NCBI RefSeq assembly: GCF_018294505.1
Contig: NC_057808.1
Location: forward strand, 222,411,325-222,475,324
Direction of reading: 5' to 3'
Source of the DNA: Triticum aestivum
Lineage: Eukaryota; Streptophyta; Magnoliopsida; Poales; Poaceae
DNA length: 64,000 nucleotides
The notes under the pieces are model-generated. The model was not told the origin of the DNA. It did no database searches and worked only from the letters and a program-made list of their open reading frames with translations. This document shows positions 21,100 through 31,971 of this stretch, piece after piece (the stretch's first letter is position 1; every line of letters starts with the position of its first letter). A program made the translations under genes and the position numbers.

Positions 21100-21682
21100 G
21101 GACTAAACAATGGAACCCGTCGGTGATGTTTTCATCAATCACTCACAATTGTATACCAGCAATCGTTTGCTCACAACACACACGGTTTGTTAGCAGTAAT
21201 CGTCTGTGTTGTTATCAGTCTTCGCACACATTTCCTATTACAGACCTGTTTGCCTCGTATCACACACATCTTGTTCATTTGAACCGTTTCTGTTCTCATG
21301 TCTCAACGCAAACATTTCATCCGAGTGAACCGCATGTCGTATATCGCACACACCTTTGATCTGGCTGACCGTTTCTTTTGTGTTGCCTAATCACAAACAG
21401 TTCATCTGAGTGAACCCTATGCTGGACATCGCACACACCTTCATCTGGCGGTCCGTTTCTTTTGTTCCTCCTCATCGCAAACGGTTAATTGAGCTGAACC
21501 GTATGCCCTGCATCGCACACGCAACTAAAATCTGAACCATGTTTGATGCATCCTCCATCGCAAACGTTTTGCACCTTTTTTGATGGTTTTTTTACACCAC
21601 CATTTGCGATTATGGCATCGCACACAGTTTCCTCGAAGGGTCTCTGATCGTAGTGTCGCGTTAGCGGCATCCTGCAGTAGTG
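21100..21682. repeat. CACTA subterminal repeats and terminal inverted repeat
   Basis: atcgcacac occurs at 21343, 21428 and 21512 with 84-85-bp spacing, mixed with gaaccgtttcttttgt and cgcaaacggtt blocks. A last copy lies near 21615. The end is CAGTAGTG at 21675-21682. These blocks are where CACTA transposases bind. The next three bases (ttt) would be the target duplication; the partner copy is not in view. Confidence 0.8.
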
Positions 21683-22073
21683 TTTGGACTTATGAGATTC
21701 CTTTTCCCGCCAAATGAATGTAAAACCATTTTTAAATAATTTCCTTTTGATTTTTGAATTGATTCCAAACCAATCCAACTCAAATCTTTTGGAAAAAACT
21801 AATAGGGCTTGAATATTACTTGGGACTTATTAAGGATTGCCTCATGCCCAAATAACATTTTAAAAATGTTCTGGATTCTACGAAAGGCTAGCTAGGCTTT
21901 CACTAGTGGCATTGGGATTTTAACCCTTTTAGGCAAACATTCAATCAAACAATCATGCGAATCAAAGTCAGTCACAAGCAATCCTAGGCATTCAGGGGCT
22001 TTTCCTATAAATTTTTTAATTCCTTTTGAAATTTTCAACATACCAGATTTGGGAAAAATTCTGGGATGTTACA
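21683..22073 (-). repeat. LTR fragment (TGTAACATCCC type), minus strand, cut by the CACTA
   Basis: On the minus strand it begins TGTAACATCCCAGAATTTTTCC at 22073, a typical start of a grass Gypsy LTR, and runs left until the CACTA terminus at 21682. The rest of this LTR must lie beyond the CACTA's other end. It is therefore the host sequence into which the CACTA inserted. Confidence 0.55.
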
Positions 22074-22947
22074 AGCAGATAGTATTTACCTAGTTAAGAA
22101 CCAAGGTTTATCGAACCAGAAGTAGACGACACACAAGCAACTTTGATAATACCTGCACACACACACAAACAAATGCTTGCATCCAATAAAGGTAAGGGGC
22201 GTTACTCCCCTTGTTCTTGCCAGTTGCAAGTATCAAATCTGGTAGTGGTACATATAATAATAAAAGTAAAAGAAAACATAAACGAATTACAAGATTGTTT
22301 TAATATAGAGGCGAATAGACCCGAGTCCCATAGCGTTCACTAGAGGTGCCTCTCTCATAAATAGCATCGGTGGGTAAACAAATTACTGTTGGGCAATTGA
22401 CACAAAAGAGCATAGTTATGGTGATCATCCATGTCATAATTAATATATAGGCATTATGTCCGTGACAAGTAGATTGTAATCCAACCGCATCTACTACTAT
22501 TATTCCACCCCAAGACTGCTATCCGGCATGCATCTCAAGCTATTAGGCTCATGACAAATAGAGTAACGCATTAAGCAAGATGACATAGTGTAGATAGAAT
22601 AAGATCAAGCAATATGTTCAAACCTTGTTGTTTTATCCTTAGTAGCAACAATACAATACGTGCCTTGCAACCCCTCCCTTCACACAGTAAGTACACCACA
22701 AGATTGAACCTACAACTATGAAGAACTCCCTCTGAAGATCTAATCAATAACTTGGCCAAAGAAAACTCGTAGATTGAAAATCATACATAGCTATAAAATT
22801 ACACATAAGAGAAACTTCAAAAAGATTCAAATACTTCCAATGAATAATTTGATCATAAACCCGCAATTCATCAAATCCCAACAAACACGCCGTAAAAGTT
22901 TATGTCGGATTGATCTCAGATGAGATCATTGTATTGAAGATCAAGAT

Positions 22948-22950
<3 letters not shown>

Positions 22951-22983
<33 letters not shown>
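22951..22983. repeat. (GA)n microsatellite
   Basis: A perfect GA run inside the minus-strand LTR. The plus-strand LTRs at 26680-26700 carry the complementary (TC)n tract at the same relative place. Confidence 0.9.
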
Positions 22984-22987
<4 letters not shown>

Positions 22988-23727
22988 AGCTACTGCTGTG
23001 GACCTCTAGGTCCTGTGGGAACTATTCACACATTAGTACAAACGCTTGCAGCGGCGGAAGAATTGTTTCGGGTCTCGCTCTGGGGGTTTCTAAATATTAG
23101 GGAATTTATAGGCCATGAATTAAGGCAACCGGAGCCACGAGTGGGCCACAAGGCACCTGGGCGTGACCCCCTACCTTGTGGCTCCCTCGTGCATCTTCTG
23201 GTCTCCTTTCGAAGCTTTCAGGGTCTCTTTATGCCAAAAAATCATCAAAAAGTTTCATCGTGTTTGGACTTTGTTTGGAATGGATTCCTAGAAAACCAAA
23301 AACATGCAGAAAATAGGAACTGGCACTTGGCACTGAGTTAATAGGTTAGTCCATAAAAACAATATAAAATGTCATATGAAGTATACAAAAGTGATAATAC
23401 AATGGCGGCTGCTAGGGATCAACCGAAGAAATCATCCGCCTAGCCAGCCGTCGATTTGTACCAGCAGAATTTGATTAGAGCCGCACAATCCCATGAACCA
23501 CGGTAGGATCACAGCATCGATCACTCCATCCTAACATGTTCAATTACAACCACTAGGAATGCTTGCTAGCTTGCACTAGCCATGCAGCAGTCACGTCGCT
23601 GGTCAGCTCACACTAAAACGCCTACAAGCTCGCCACACAATGGCCACGGCTGTAGCGCTGGCGAGCTCGGGGTTGCAGCACCGGGTTGCAGTAATGACGC
23701 TGCGACCATGAAGCACCCGTCATGCTC

Positions 23728-24065
23728 TGGTGGCCCAGTGATGCTCCATCATAACACCGGTGCCGCTCCGGGATGCTCCATTACATCACCGATGATGCTC
23801 CAGCAGCCCGACGATGCTCCATCGTAACACCGGCAGCGCTCCGTGACGCTCCATTGCAGCATCGATGATGCTCCGGCGGCCCGAAGATGCTCCATAGCAA
23901 CACCGACAGCGCTCCGGGATGCTCCATTGCAGCATCGATGATGCTCTGGCGGCCTGGCAATGCTCCATCGTAACACCGGCAGTGCTCCGTGATGCTCCAT
24001 TGCCGCACCGATGATGCTCCGGCGGCCCGAGGATGCTCCATAGCAACACCGGTGATGCATTGAAG
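23728..24065. repeat. 73-bp minisatellite (about 4.5 copies)
   Basis: gatgctcc(a/g)gc or a one-base variant starts at 23794, 23867, 23940 and 24013, exactly 73 bp apart. Each unit contains atgctccat-type sub-repeats about 36 bp apart. Because 73 is not a multiple of three and the unit lacks stops on the minus strand, long minus-strand ORFs of up to 181 codons appear in all frames; these are artefacts. Confidence 0.9.
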
Positions 24066-24627
24066 CTCCGCCGCAGCGCGCGCAGCACCATGCGTGTTGC
24101 GTTGCCAACTTTTGCCGTCGGCGAGATACATGGGTCGCAGCACCTCCCATGGCAGCAGCGTCCGGGCGGTGCTTCATTGCAACCCTCGCTAAAGCTTCAA
24201 CAACCCCAAGCGCTTCACTGCAGCCCCGGTGGCGCGTGGTTTCCACTCCAGCATCTGGTGAATGTTGACAAGAATTTTCTTTAGATAACAACATCAGTGG
24301 CTATAATTTGAATATCCGAAATGTGTAGATGTGAAGGGTGTGTTCAACTCATTCTAGATCTTTTATTTAAAAGTACTCAGTCTGAAACTAGAGTGGAAAC
24401 TATTTTGCTTTCATAGAGAAGTAATAACTCTAGAGTAAGAAATCAAGGTTGCAAGAACAGAACTCCTACCTGAAATGATCACTCCTTTTGTTCAGCCAAA
24501 ACTTCTTAGTCTGAATTCCAAAATTGGCTGCACTTTTGACATGATATCATAGAAAACACAACAGGCATGTAAACCCAAGAAATATTTCGAGGCACTGATG
24601 ATGCAAGCATAAGTATAGCCCACTAAC

Positions 24628-24855
24628 CTCAGAATTCAAGGAACCAAGACTGATGTCAGAAGCAATGGCACGGCGCTGCCATGTATCCGTGGAAGTCTGC
24701 AGCTCTTGCATCTCTAGCCTGACCTGCTCCAGCATGTCCTACAACTTAGTCCATTGCTCCGATTCTGCTCTCACTTGCTTCATTATTTCCCTCACAAACT
24801 CCTTGCGGCTGCAGCAGCTTCCAGAGCGCACGAACTTGCAGTCTTCAGCCACAAT
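24628..24855 (-). pseudogene. Captured coiled-coil exon with a premature TAG
   Basis: The minus strand reads from a ctttctccttgcag acceptor into IVAEDCKFVRSGSCCSRKEFVREIMKQ..., then a single in-frame TAG at about 24739-24741 (TKL*DMLEQ). It continues MLEQVRLEMQELQTSTDTWQRR...LGSLNSE, then a consensus donor GTTAGT. The heptad-like charged pattern predicts a coiled coil. Both splice sites look functional, so this is a cleanly captured exon. TTG-TAG-GAC is one transition from TTG-CAG-GAC. I do not recognise the parent gene with confidence. Confidence 0.55.
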
Positions 24856-26102
24856 CTGCAAGGAGAAAGATTTTAGCAGGACATAATTTAATTTTAACTC
24901 AGATTTTCTTTCAGTGCGCGTACTCAAAGCATGCTTGTAATGTAACATCTTTGGGTCATAAAAAGGAAGAATCTACTGTCGTGCTCCATAGCAGCACCTC
25001 GACGGACGGCGGTGAAGATCCACTGCAGCGCCTGTTGCCGGATATGCTCTCTGGACCACCTCCTTCCTCTCTCACTCTCTCTCTCTCTCTCTCTCACTCA
25101 CTCTCTGAACACACACACACAGACGAACAAGGACGGGGAAGAGATTTTGTGCAGTGCAAGTTCTGCTGCTTTTCTATTTCTTTTATCCTTTTATTCAGTG
25201 ATCTAAAGACTTGCCACAATGCTAGCAACAACCCCATCATGCCCGAGCCATCCCATGGGCGAAGTCGTGCAGCTGGCCTACTACCTATTCGCCCAGAACA
25301 CACCACAATCGTGCCCTCGTGTGCTAACAAAAAATTGAACTAAAAGTCTGAATGTTTCTGAAACTACTGAAACTTCTGAAGAAAACTAACACCTACAGAA
25401 TGGCTGCCATGGAGTGTTATTGTGCACAACTGAAATACCCAATAGCGCGACCACCGAGCGGCGGTGCTCCATCGCAGCACCGGTTGCCCCGTCGAAGCTC
25501 CACCGCAGCATCCCATGTCGTCGGCGAAGCTTCACTGCAACGTAGAGCGACAACAACGGGGGCTGCGATAAAGCACGCGGCGGCAATGATGGATACTGCG
25601 ACGGAGCATGGCGGCGGAGGGAGATGCTGCAACGCAGCAAGCAGTGGCGACGATAGACCTTACAACAGCAAACGAGCCGCTATGCACGCACGCCAGTGGC
25701 TAGGAGTGGAGATCGGCGCATTGTCTTGCAGTATCATCGCGGCTTACTGTCGCCACAATTGTTAATCGGCCTTGCAGTCCCATAGCGGAGGGTCGATAGA
25801 AAGTAGCAAAGGGGAATCGAAGGAAGAAGACGGCAGAGAGGGCGGTGGGTGGGTCCCATGTTAGATGCGTCACGCGAGAGACGCGCCATGGAGAAAACGA
25901 GCACCGCATGATCCAGCTGGATCGGACGACTCACGGGGCGGTTGATGCCAGGGAGAAATCAGCCGGTTTAAAACAAGTCTTTTCCTAATACAATAGCATG
26001 AAACAATAAAAAATTATAGATATGTTTCCCTCAAAAAAATTATAGATATATTGGAGACGTATCAAACTCTGCTCAAACCTATGCATATACACGATAGGAG
26101 TG

Positions 26103-27726
26103 TGATACGTCTCCAACGTATCTATAATTTATGAAGTATTCATGCTATTATATTATCCTTCTAGGATGTTTTATATGCATTTATATGCTATTTTATATGA
26201 ATTTTTGGACTAACCTATTAACCTAGAGCCCAGTGCCAGTTTCTGTTTTTTTCCTTGTTTTTGAGAATCGCAGAAAAGGAAAACCAAACGGAGTCCAATT
26301 GACCTGAAACTTGATGGAGCTTATTTTTGGACCAGAAGAAGGCCATGGAGTAAAAGAGTTGGGCCAGAAGAGTCCCGGGCTGCCCACGAGGGTGGGAGGC
26401 GCACCCCCTACCTCGTGGACAGCCCGAAGATCCCCCTGACTTGTTCCCGACGCCAAAAGCACTTATATATACAGAAACCCCAAGAACATAACCTAGATCG
26501 GGAGTTCCGCCGCCACAAGCCTCTGTAGCCACTGAAAACCAATGTAGACCCATTCCGGCACCCTGCCGGAGGGGGGAATCCCTCACCGGTGGCCATCTTC
26601 ATCATCCCGGCGCTCTCCATGACGAGGAGGGAGTAGTTCACCCTCGAGGCTGAGGGTATGTACCAATAGCTATGTGTTTGATCTCTCTCTCTCTCTCTCG
26701 TGTTCTTGAGGTGGTACGATCTTGATGTATCGCGAGCTTTGCTATTATAGTTGGATCTTATGATGTTTCTCCCCCTCTACTCTCTTGTAATGGATTGAGT
26801 TTTCCCTTTGAAGTTATCCTATCGGATTGAGTCTTTAAGGATTTGAGAACACTTGATGTATGTCTTGCATGTGCTTATTTGTGGTGACAATGGGATATTC
26901 ACATGATCTACTTGATGTATGTTTTGGTGATCAACTTGCGGGTTCCGTAACATTGTAAACTTATGCATAGGGGTTGGCACACATTTTCGTCTTGACTCTC
27001 CGGTAGAAACTTTGGGGCACTCTTTGAAGTACTTTGTGTTGGTTTGAATAGATGAATCTGAGATTGTGTGATACATATCGTATAATCATACCCACGGATA
27101 CTTGAGGTTACATTGGAGTATCTAGGTGACATTAGGGTTTTGGTTGATATGTGTCTTAAGGTGTTATTCTAGTACGAACTCTTGAATAGATCGATGCGAA
27201 AGAATAACTTTGAGGTGGTTTCGTACCCTACCATAATCTCTTTGTTTGTTCTTCGCTATTAGTGACTTTGGAGTGAATCTTTGTTGCATGTTGAGGGACA
27301 GTTATATGATCCAGTTATGTTATTATTGTTGAGAGAAATTGCACTAGTGAAAGTACGAACCCTAGGCCTTGTTTCAACGCATTGCAATACCGTTTGTGCT
27401 CACTTTTATCATTAGTTACCTTGCTGTATTTAATTTCAGATTACAAAAACCTATATCTACCATCCATATTGCACTTGTATCACCATCTCTTCGCCGAACT
27501 AGTGCACCTATACAATTTACCATTGTATTGGGTGTGTTGGGGACACAAGAGACTCTTTGCTATTTGGTTGCAGGGTTGTTTGAGAGAGACCATCTTCATC
27601 CTACGCCTCCCACGGATTTATAAACCTTAGGTCATCCACTTGAGGGAAATTTGCTACTGTCCTACAAACCTCTGCACTTGGAGGCCCAACAACGTCTACA
27701 AGAAGAAGGTTGCGTAGTAGACATCA
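26103..27726 (+). repeat. 5' LTR of the zinc-knuckle Gypsy element
   Basis: TGATACGTCTCCAACG...AGTAGACATCA. TATATATA at 26464-26471 is the likely promoter. Same family as the solo LTR at 31972 and as the two minus-strand LTRs (22074-26064, 33592-35055). Confidence 0.9.
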
Positions 27727-27735
27727 AGCAGTTTC

Positions 27736-27753
27736 TGGCGCCGTTGCCGGGGA
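27736..27753 (+). promoter_or_regulatory. Primer binding site, tRNA-Asp
   Basis: TGGCGCCGTTGCCGGGGA, a perfect complement of the tRNA-Asp 3' end, 9 bp past the 5' LTR. Confidence 0.9.
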
Positions 27754-27849
27754 GGTGAGTGCTTGAAGGTATATCTTTAGGTCTTGCAATCGAATATTTT
27801 AGTTTCTTGTTTTATCACTAGTTTAGTTTATAAAATAAAACTACAAAAA

Positions 27850-29052
27850 ATGGAATTAAGGGTGCCTCATATGCTTCATCTTTTTAACATCTTTCATGAA
27901 AATAAGGATTCCAATAATTGTGCTCAATGGCTAGAGGCAGAATGCAATAGGATGTTTGGCACTAAATATTTGAATGATGAACATGATTGCAATGTTGTTA
28001 GTATGAATTCTTTGAATATCCATAGTACTAATGATGATTGCACTAGTCATGATGAAAATGTCTCTTATAAGCATGTCAATTTTTGTGGAGTGCGTAGAGT
28101 TTGCAAGTACACACCAAATAGGGAAGATAGATTTTTCAAGAGGCATAAGTATTTAGAAACTAAATGGGTGCAAGAGAGGCTAGATGCATGTGCTGAAAAT
28201 TTAAAATTTCTTTGCCATCCTTGTGAACTTTGCAATGAACGTGATCATTTAAATCCCCAATGCAAATTGTTTCATGATTGTATCGTGTCCAAAAATTGTG
28301 ATGACTTGATTTCCCTTGCACATCATAATGAACTTAGTTTGCTTTTGGGTTATGAAGAAATGAAATGTATAACTAAGGATATGCTAGAATTTGTCCTTGA
28401 TAAAGTTCTTGATTTTGATCTAGAAGAAATTTTTATGTATTGTGCGGTGAATTGCATTGAAAATCCTTATATTGCCAATTACATAAAGACAAGAAAACAA
28501 ATAGAAGATGAAGAGAATACTAATGAAAGGGAAGAGATTTCCCAATATTCTCCTATTATTTCTTATGATGAATCAGGTAACGAGGAGGAGCCTTCTATTC
28601 AACCAATCTCATTAATAAGGAGCTCCAAAAAGAGGGTTAAACCCACACATGATGTGAAGAAGAAAAAGAAAAGACGGAGAAGCAAAGGTAGAAAGGTATC
28701 CCTCCCAAATGATGTTGCTCCTATTACTCGTTGTGATGATGATAATTGCTATACTATTGGTGCTATCCATACTATTAATGATGAGAGTGATTATGCTTAT
28801 GATATGAAAAGGCCCAAGCTTGGGGATGCTATGTTTGATGAGAATGACATGTTTGAGAATATATTTGCTGCAATTAATGTTTGTCCCAAGCTTGGGGATG
28901 CTATGTTTAGTGAAGATGATATTTTTAGCCTCCCAAGTTTTGATGAGCAAATTTATTATGATGATAGCATGCCTCCTACTTATGATGATTATATTGATGA
29001 AAGTGGGTTTGGAAGAGTGTCAACTTTAGAAAGTAATGATCCGAAAGAATAA
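27850..29052 (+). CDS. Gag-like zinc-knuckle protein of a non-autonomous Gypsy element
   Basis: Start taken at ATG 27850 (MELRVPHMLHLF); the frame is also open to 27784 from a non-ATG codon. About 400 residues. A CELCNERDHLNPQC motif at about residues 127-140 fits the retroviral CX2CX4HX4C zinc knuckle, which binds the RNA genome. A strongly basic tract (KKKKKRRRSKGRK) lies near 275-290. Then come two copies of PKLGDAMF about 24 residues apart, encoded by cccaagcttggggatgctat, which resembles the polypurine motif of this Gypsy group. The last codons (ESNDPKE) run into LTR sequence at 29042, so the natural C-terminus is lost. Otherwise the frame is uninterrupted, unusual among the retroelement genes here. 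Confidence 0.7.
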   Translation: MELRVPHMLHLFNIFHENKDSNNCAQWLEAECNRMFGTKYLNDEHDCNVVSMNSLNIHSTNDDCTSHDENVSYKHVNFCGVRRVCKYTPNREDRFFKRHKYLETKWVQERLDACAENLKFLCHPCELCNERDHLNPQCKLFHDCIVSKNCDDLISLAHHNELSLLLGYEEMKCITKDMLEFVLDKVLDFDLEEIFMYCAVNCIENPYIANYIKTRKQIEDEENTNEREEISQYSPIISYDESGNEEEPSIQPISLIRSSKKRVKPTHDVKKKKKRRRSKGRKVSLPNDVAPITRCDDDNCYTIGAIHTINDESDYAYDMKRPKLGDAMFDENDMFENIFAAINVCPKLGDAMFSEDDIFSLPSFDEQIYYDDSMPPTYDDYIDESGFGRVSTLESNDPKE

Positions 29053-29571
29053 CTTTGAGGTGGTTTCGTACCCTACCATAATCTCTTCATTTGTTCTCCG
29101 CTATTAGTGACTTTGGAGTGACTCTTTGTTGCGTGTTGAGGGATAGTTATATGATCCAGTTATGTTATTATTGTTGAGAGAACTTGCACTAGTGAAAGTA
29201 CGAACTCTAGGCCTTGTTTCAACGCATTGCAATACCATTTGTGCTCACTTTTATCATTAGTTACCTTGCTGTATTTAATTTCAGATTACAAAAACCTATA
29301 TCTACCATCCATATTGCACTTGTATCACCATCTCTTCGCCGAACTAGTGCACCTATACAATTTACCATTGTATTGGGTGTGTTGGGGACACAAGACACTC
29401 TTTGCTATTTGGTTGCAGGGTTGTTTGAGAGAGACCATCTTCATCCTACGCCTCCCACGGATTGATAAACCTTAGGTCATCCACTTGAGGGAAATTTGCT
29501 ACTGTCCTACAAACCTCTGCACTTGGAGGCCCAACAATGTCTACAAGAAGAAGGTTGTGTAGTAGACATCA
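29042..29571 (+). repeat. Truncated 3' LTR
   Basis: Co-linear with 27197-27726 at a constant offset of 1845 with no indel, and about 97% identical by eye. The junction shares cgaaagaataactttgagg with the LTR. The upstream 1.1 kb of the LTR is absent. Confidence 0.9.
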
Positions 29572-29576
29572 GAGTG

Positions 29577-31914
29577 TCAAGTGGTATACCATCCTTCAGG
29601 GGCACAAGTAGACACGTGTAAAGGAGAAGATTCATGTGTATATGTTTGAAGTAGATGTTGCACGCATCTCTTGGAAGTGGATCTTTTGACATGGAGAAGT
29701 CTGTAGGATGCTCCGCATCAAATCCCTTGTCCAAATAGGTAAATGTCTTCGCTCTCATGCATTTTAAGTATTTGCAGCCTAGGGTCCATGTTGATGGCAG
29801 TTTGGGGAAATTTGACTAGATTTACTTTATGTTTGAATTGTATGCTTCTAGATTATATTTGAGACATTTACATGCAATTGTATGGGAAGAATTCATACAT
29901 GCAAAGATGTCTATGAAGAATGTTAGATATTTCATTCTGACGTCAATTATGCTTGCAGTGACTGTTAATTATTTCATTCCCTATATTATGTAAGAGAGGA
30001 ATGGATAGGATTAGAACGATTAGCTATTATAGACAACAGTATGAAGGTTTCAGAAATGTATAGACAATATGAGCCCACAAAGATCATGTATTTGGCTGTT
30101 GTGAAGATCAACAAGCAACACACATTGATACTTTCTCTAGTTAGGAAATCAACAGAAACTCGGAAAAACCAATATTACATTAAAGTCGAGGAGGAGGATG
30201 TTGACTTTAAATTGTCGGCATTAAGTACATTTTCGCAGAGGCTAGAGGCATTCTCATGTTCATACACGCACCAAATCCTATCCAGGCCCACCCTTAGAGC
30301 CTCTTTCCATTCACGGTCAACCCACTCTTGAAAGTTAAACTTATGCCATTCCTATAAATTTAAAGGAAATTACCCTTCAATTTATGAAAAAAACAGGTTT
30401 ATGTAAAATCAATGTTCAATTTATCGTCTGATTCAATGATTAAACGGTCGATTTATCGCTAATCAATGGGCAACCAATAAGATTCTGCCTTATCTTTGCT
30501 ATTAATCGCTAGTGCTGACATAACGCTCTTACAAGAGATTTATCGGTAATCTAGCAAAGAATTGTGCCGGACCCCTGTAGTAACAAACCCTCAAACTAGG
30601 CCTCCTCCTTCAGGAAATGTTGGGAGGGGTGAGTAGGATGAAGCAAGACATTGCCCAGATCAAACATGTGTTGTAGTGTTGTCCTATTTTGGTTGACTTG
30701 TAGTGTTTTCCTATTTTGTTTGTCGTTGAATCATTTTTTGGCATGTGATATTTCATTATGTAATGATATCCTATTTGAAGGCTTAGAGCGCATACTCATG
30801 GTTGTCTCCATTCCTACGTCTTTAATGTTGGGAACCCGAGATTTCCAAAAAATTGGTCGATTAATAGTCGATCGATAAAATCGATTAATTGGTCAACTTT
30901 GGATTAATCTCCAATCCCATGCTGACCAAGAAGTAAAATATAAGTGATCCTCAACATTGTGTAAAATCAAAATATGTAAACACTTAACATATTGGCCATT
31001 TAACACTACAATTAGTAATGTTATTCATGTACAGAAAAAATATTTTCTAAATAACAACTGATACTCTATACTAACAATTCTCATAAAAATAAGTGAAATG
31101 ATTTCTATAACTAAATTAATTAAATTGTTTCATTGACACAACAATAGAATTAGGAATATCACACAGCGCTATATTTCTAGTGCCAAAAGAGCACTATATT
31201 TTCTAATGTCACAGATAACTAATTACCGATAATAACTCATACAAGTAATTAAGGCACATACCTTCTCTGCGTAAGCCAGAAAATTCCGTCCATTGTCCAC
31301 ATATTCAAATGCCACCATCTTCTTGCAAGGGGATTGCTAGAGATGCCTAGCATGTAGATCTTTAGTTAGCCTGCTCCGTTCCTTGCAGTAGATAATCGCA
31401 GGGACCTAAAACGGAAACAAATTGGGTTCAACTGAGCTCTGCAAAAAAAATCTCCCTTTTCCCCAAACCCTAGGCGCGTGAGAGAAATCAACCTTGTTGC
31501 TTATGGAGTCATCATTGAACGAGGATGAGTTGGAGATATCATCCAAGGATACTACAACGTCTGTGGCACTAAGAAGGCAAGTCGGTGGCAATAGTGGTGG
31601 AACAAGAGGTGCGACAAGGGAGCATCATGGTCAAAAATGGTTGGGGTAACAAGTGGAAAATGAAATGCCTCAACCCATGCTTCTTAACCAACAAGGTGAC
31701 ATTTGGTGACTGATGTCTAACGTCGTCTGTCTGCCCACATCATGTTTTCCTAATAGGTCGGCCCAACATGTCAGTTTTGTTGTTTTTGTGATCTATCCAA
31801 CGATCAGTGTTGTCTACTACTGGTTAGGCCCAAAAATAATGACTCGGCGTGAGTTTTCCAAATTATGTATGTATTGGTTACCCTAGCCCCACATGTGATG
31901 GTTTTGTGTAGCTA
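29577..31914. other. Low-copy or unrecognised stretch
   Basis: No LTR, transposase or known domain is recognised. Short frames exist at 30041-30331 (plus, 96 codons, MKVSEMYRQYEPTK) and 31506-31649 (plus, 47 codons, MESSLNEDELEISS), but neither has support. Between 30420 and 30900 there are several tcgattaatc/atcgataaaatcg-type A/T-rich palindromic words, which may be the remains of a DNA transposon. The insertion site of the second Gypsy element (gatag|gagtg) shows that this DNA was originally joined to 26065-26102. Confidence 0.4.
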
Positions 31915-31971
31915 GGGCATATCCAACGCGTGCTCTCAAAACGCACACAAACATTCGGACGAGCTATCCGG

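Larger units (their letters stand above)
1686..21682. mobile_element. Large CACTA (En/Spm-like) element carrying captured genes, right end at 21682
   Basis: The right end is seen directly: the plus strand finishes ...GGCATCCTGCAGTAGTG at 21682, i.e. CACTACTGCAGGATGCC on the other strand, the canonical CACTA start. The preceding 600 bp are filled with atcgcacac/cacacggtt motifs, typical CACTA subterminal repeats. No left CACTACTGCAGG terminus is found in the window, so the true start is unknown and may be left of base 1; I start the feature at the first subterminal-type repeat. No TNP1/TNP2 transposase is visible, so the element is probably non-autonomous. Internal cargo: an XS zinc-finger fragment, a B3-like/F-box gene and a WRN-type exonuclease gene. 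An 8.8-kb Gypsy element is nested inside it. The right flank is a Gypsy-type LTR. Confidence 0.7.
23404..25985. mobile_element. Mutator-like element with captured exon, 9-bp target duplication
   Basis: TAATACAAT occurs at 23395-23403 and again at 25986-25994, and removing everything between restores the LTR reading. A 9-bp duplication is the mark of Mutator-type insertion. Terminal similarity is weak (both ends contain gatcaaccg/gcatcaaccg wording in inverted sense), so long inverted repeats are not obvious. No MURA transposase is seen. Contents: a 73-bp minisatellite, a minus-strand coiled-coil exon, a CT-run at about 25073-25095, and GC-rich gctccatcgcagcaccgg-type DNA characteristic of grass gene-capturing MULEs. 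Confidence 0.65.
22074..26064 (-). repeat. Gypsy LTR, minus strand, interrupted by a Mutator-like element
   Basis: The minus strand begins TGATACGTCTCCAATATATC at 26064. It continues leftward, with the Mutator-like element 23404-25985 removed, through the same wording as the 26103 LTR (ctattaactcagtgccaagtgccag). It reaches 22074 with the LTR tail gataaaccttggttct, which aligns to the last ~90 bp of the 26103 LTR. About 60 bp of its end are missing at the boundary with the TGTAACATCCC LTR. Short ORFs in it are not genes. Confidence 0.7.
26103..29571 (+). mobile_element. Non-autonomous Gypsy element with zinc-knuckle ORF and truncated 3' LTR
   Basis: Perfect 5-bp target duplication GAGTG at 26098-26102 and 29572-29576. 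Full 5' LTR 26103-27726, tRNA-Asp primer site at 27736-27753, one ORF, then a 3' LTR remnant that starts in the middle of the LTR at about 29042 and keeps the correct end. The ORF runs straight into the LTR remnant, so the polypurine tract and about 1.1 kb of LTR are missing. No protease, RT or integrase motifs are seen. Confidence 0.88.

Noticed and set aside
23749..24294. Long minus-strand ORFs (up to 181 codons) in three frames
   Set aside because: They are produced by a stop-free 73-bp tandem repeat; no conserved domain and all frames are open alike.
27369..27630. Overlapping ORFs repeated at 27369 and 29214
   Set aside because: LTR sequence of the second Gypsy element present in both copies, not a gene family.
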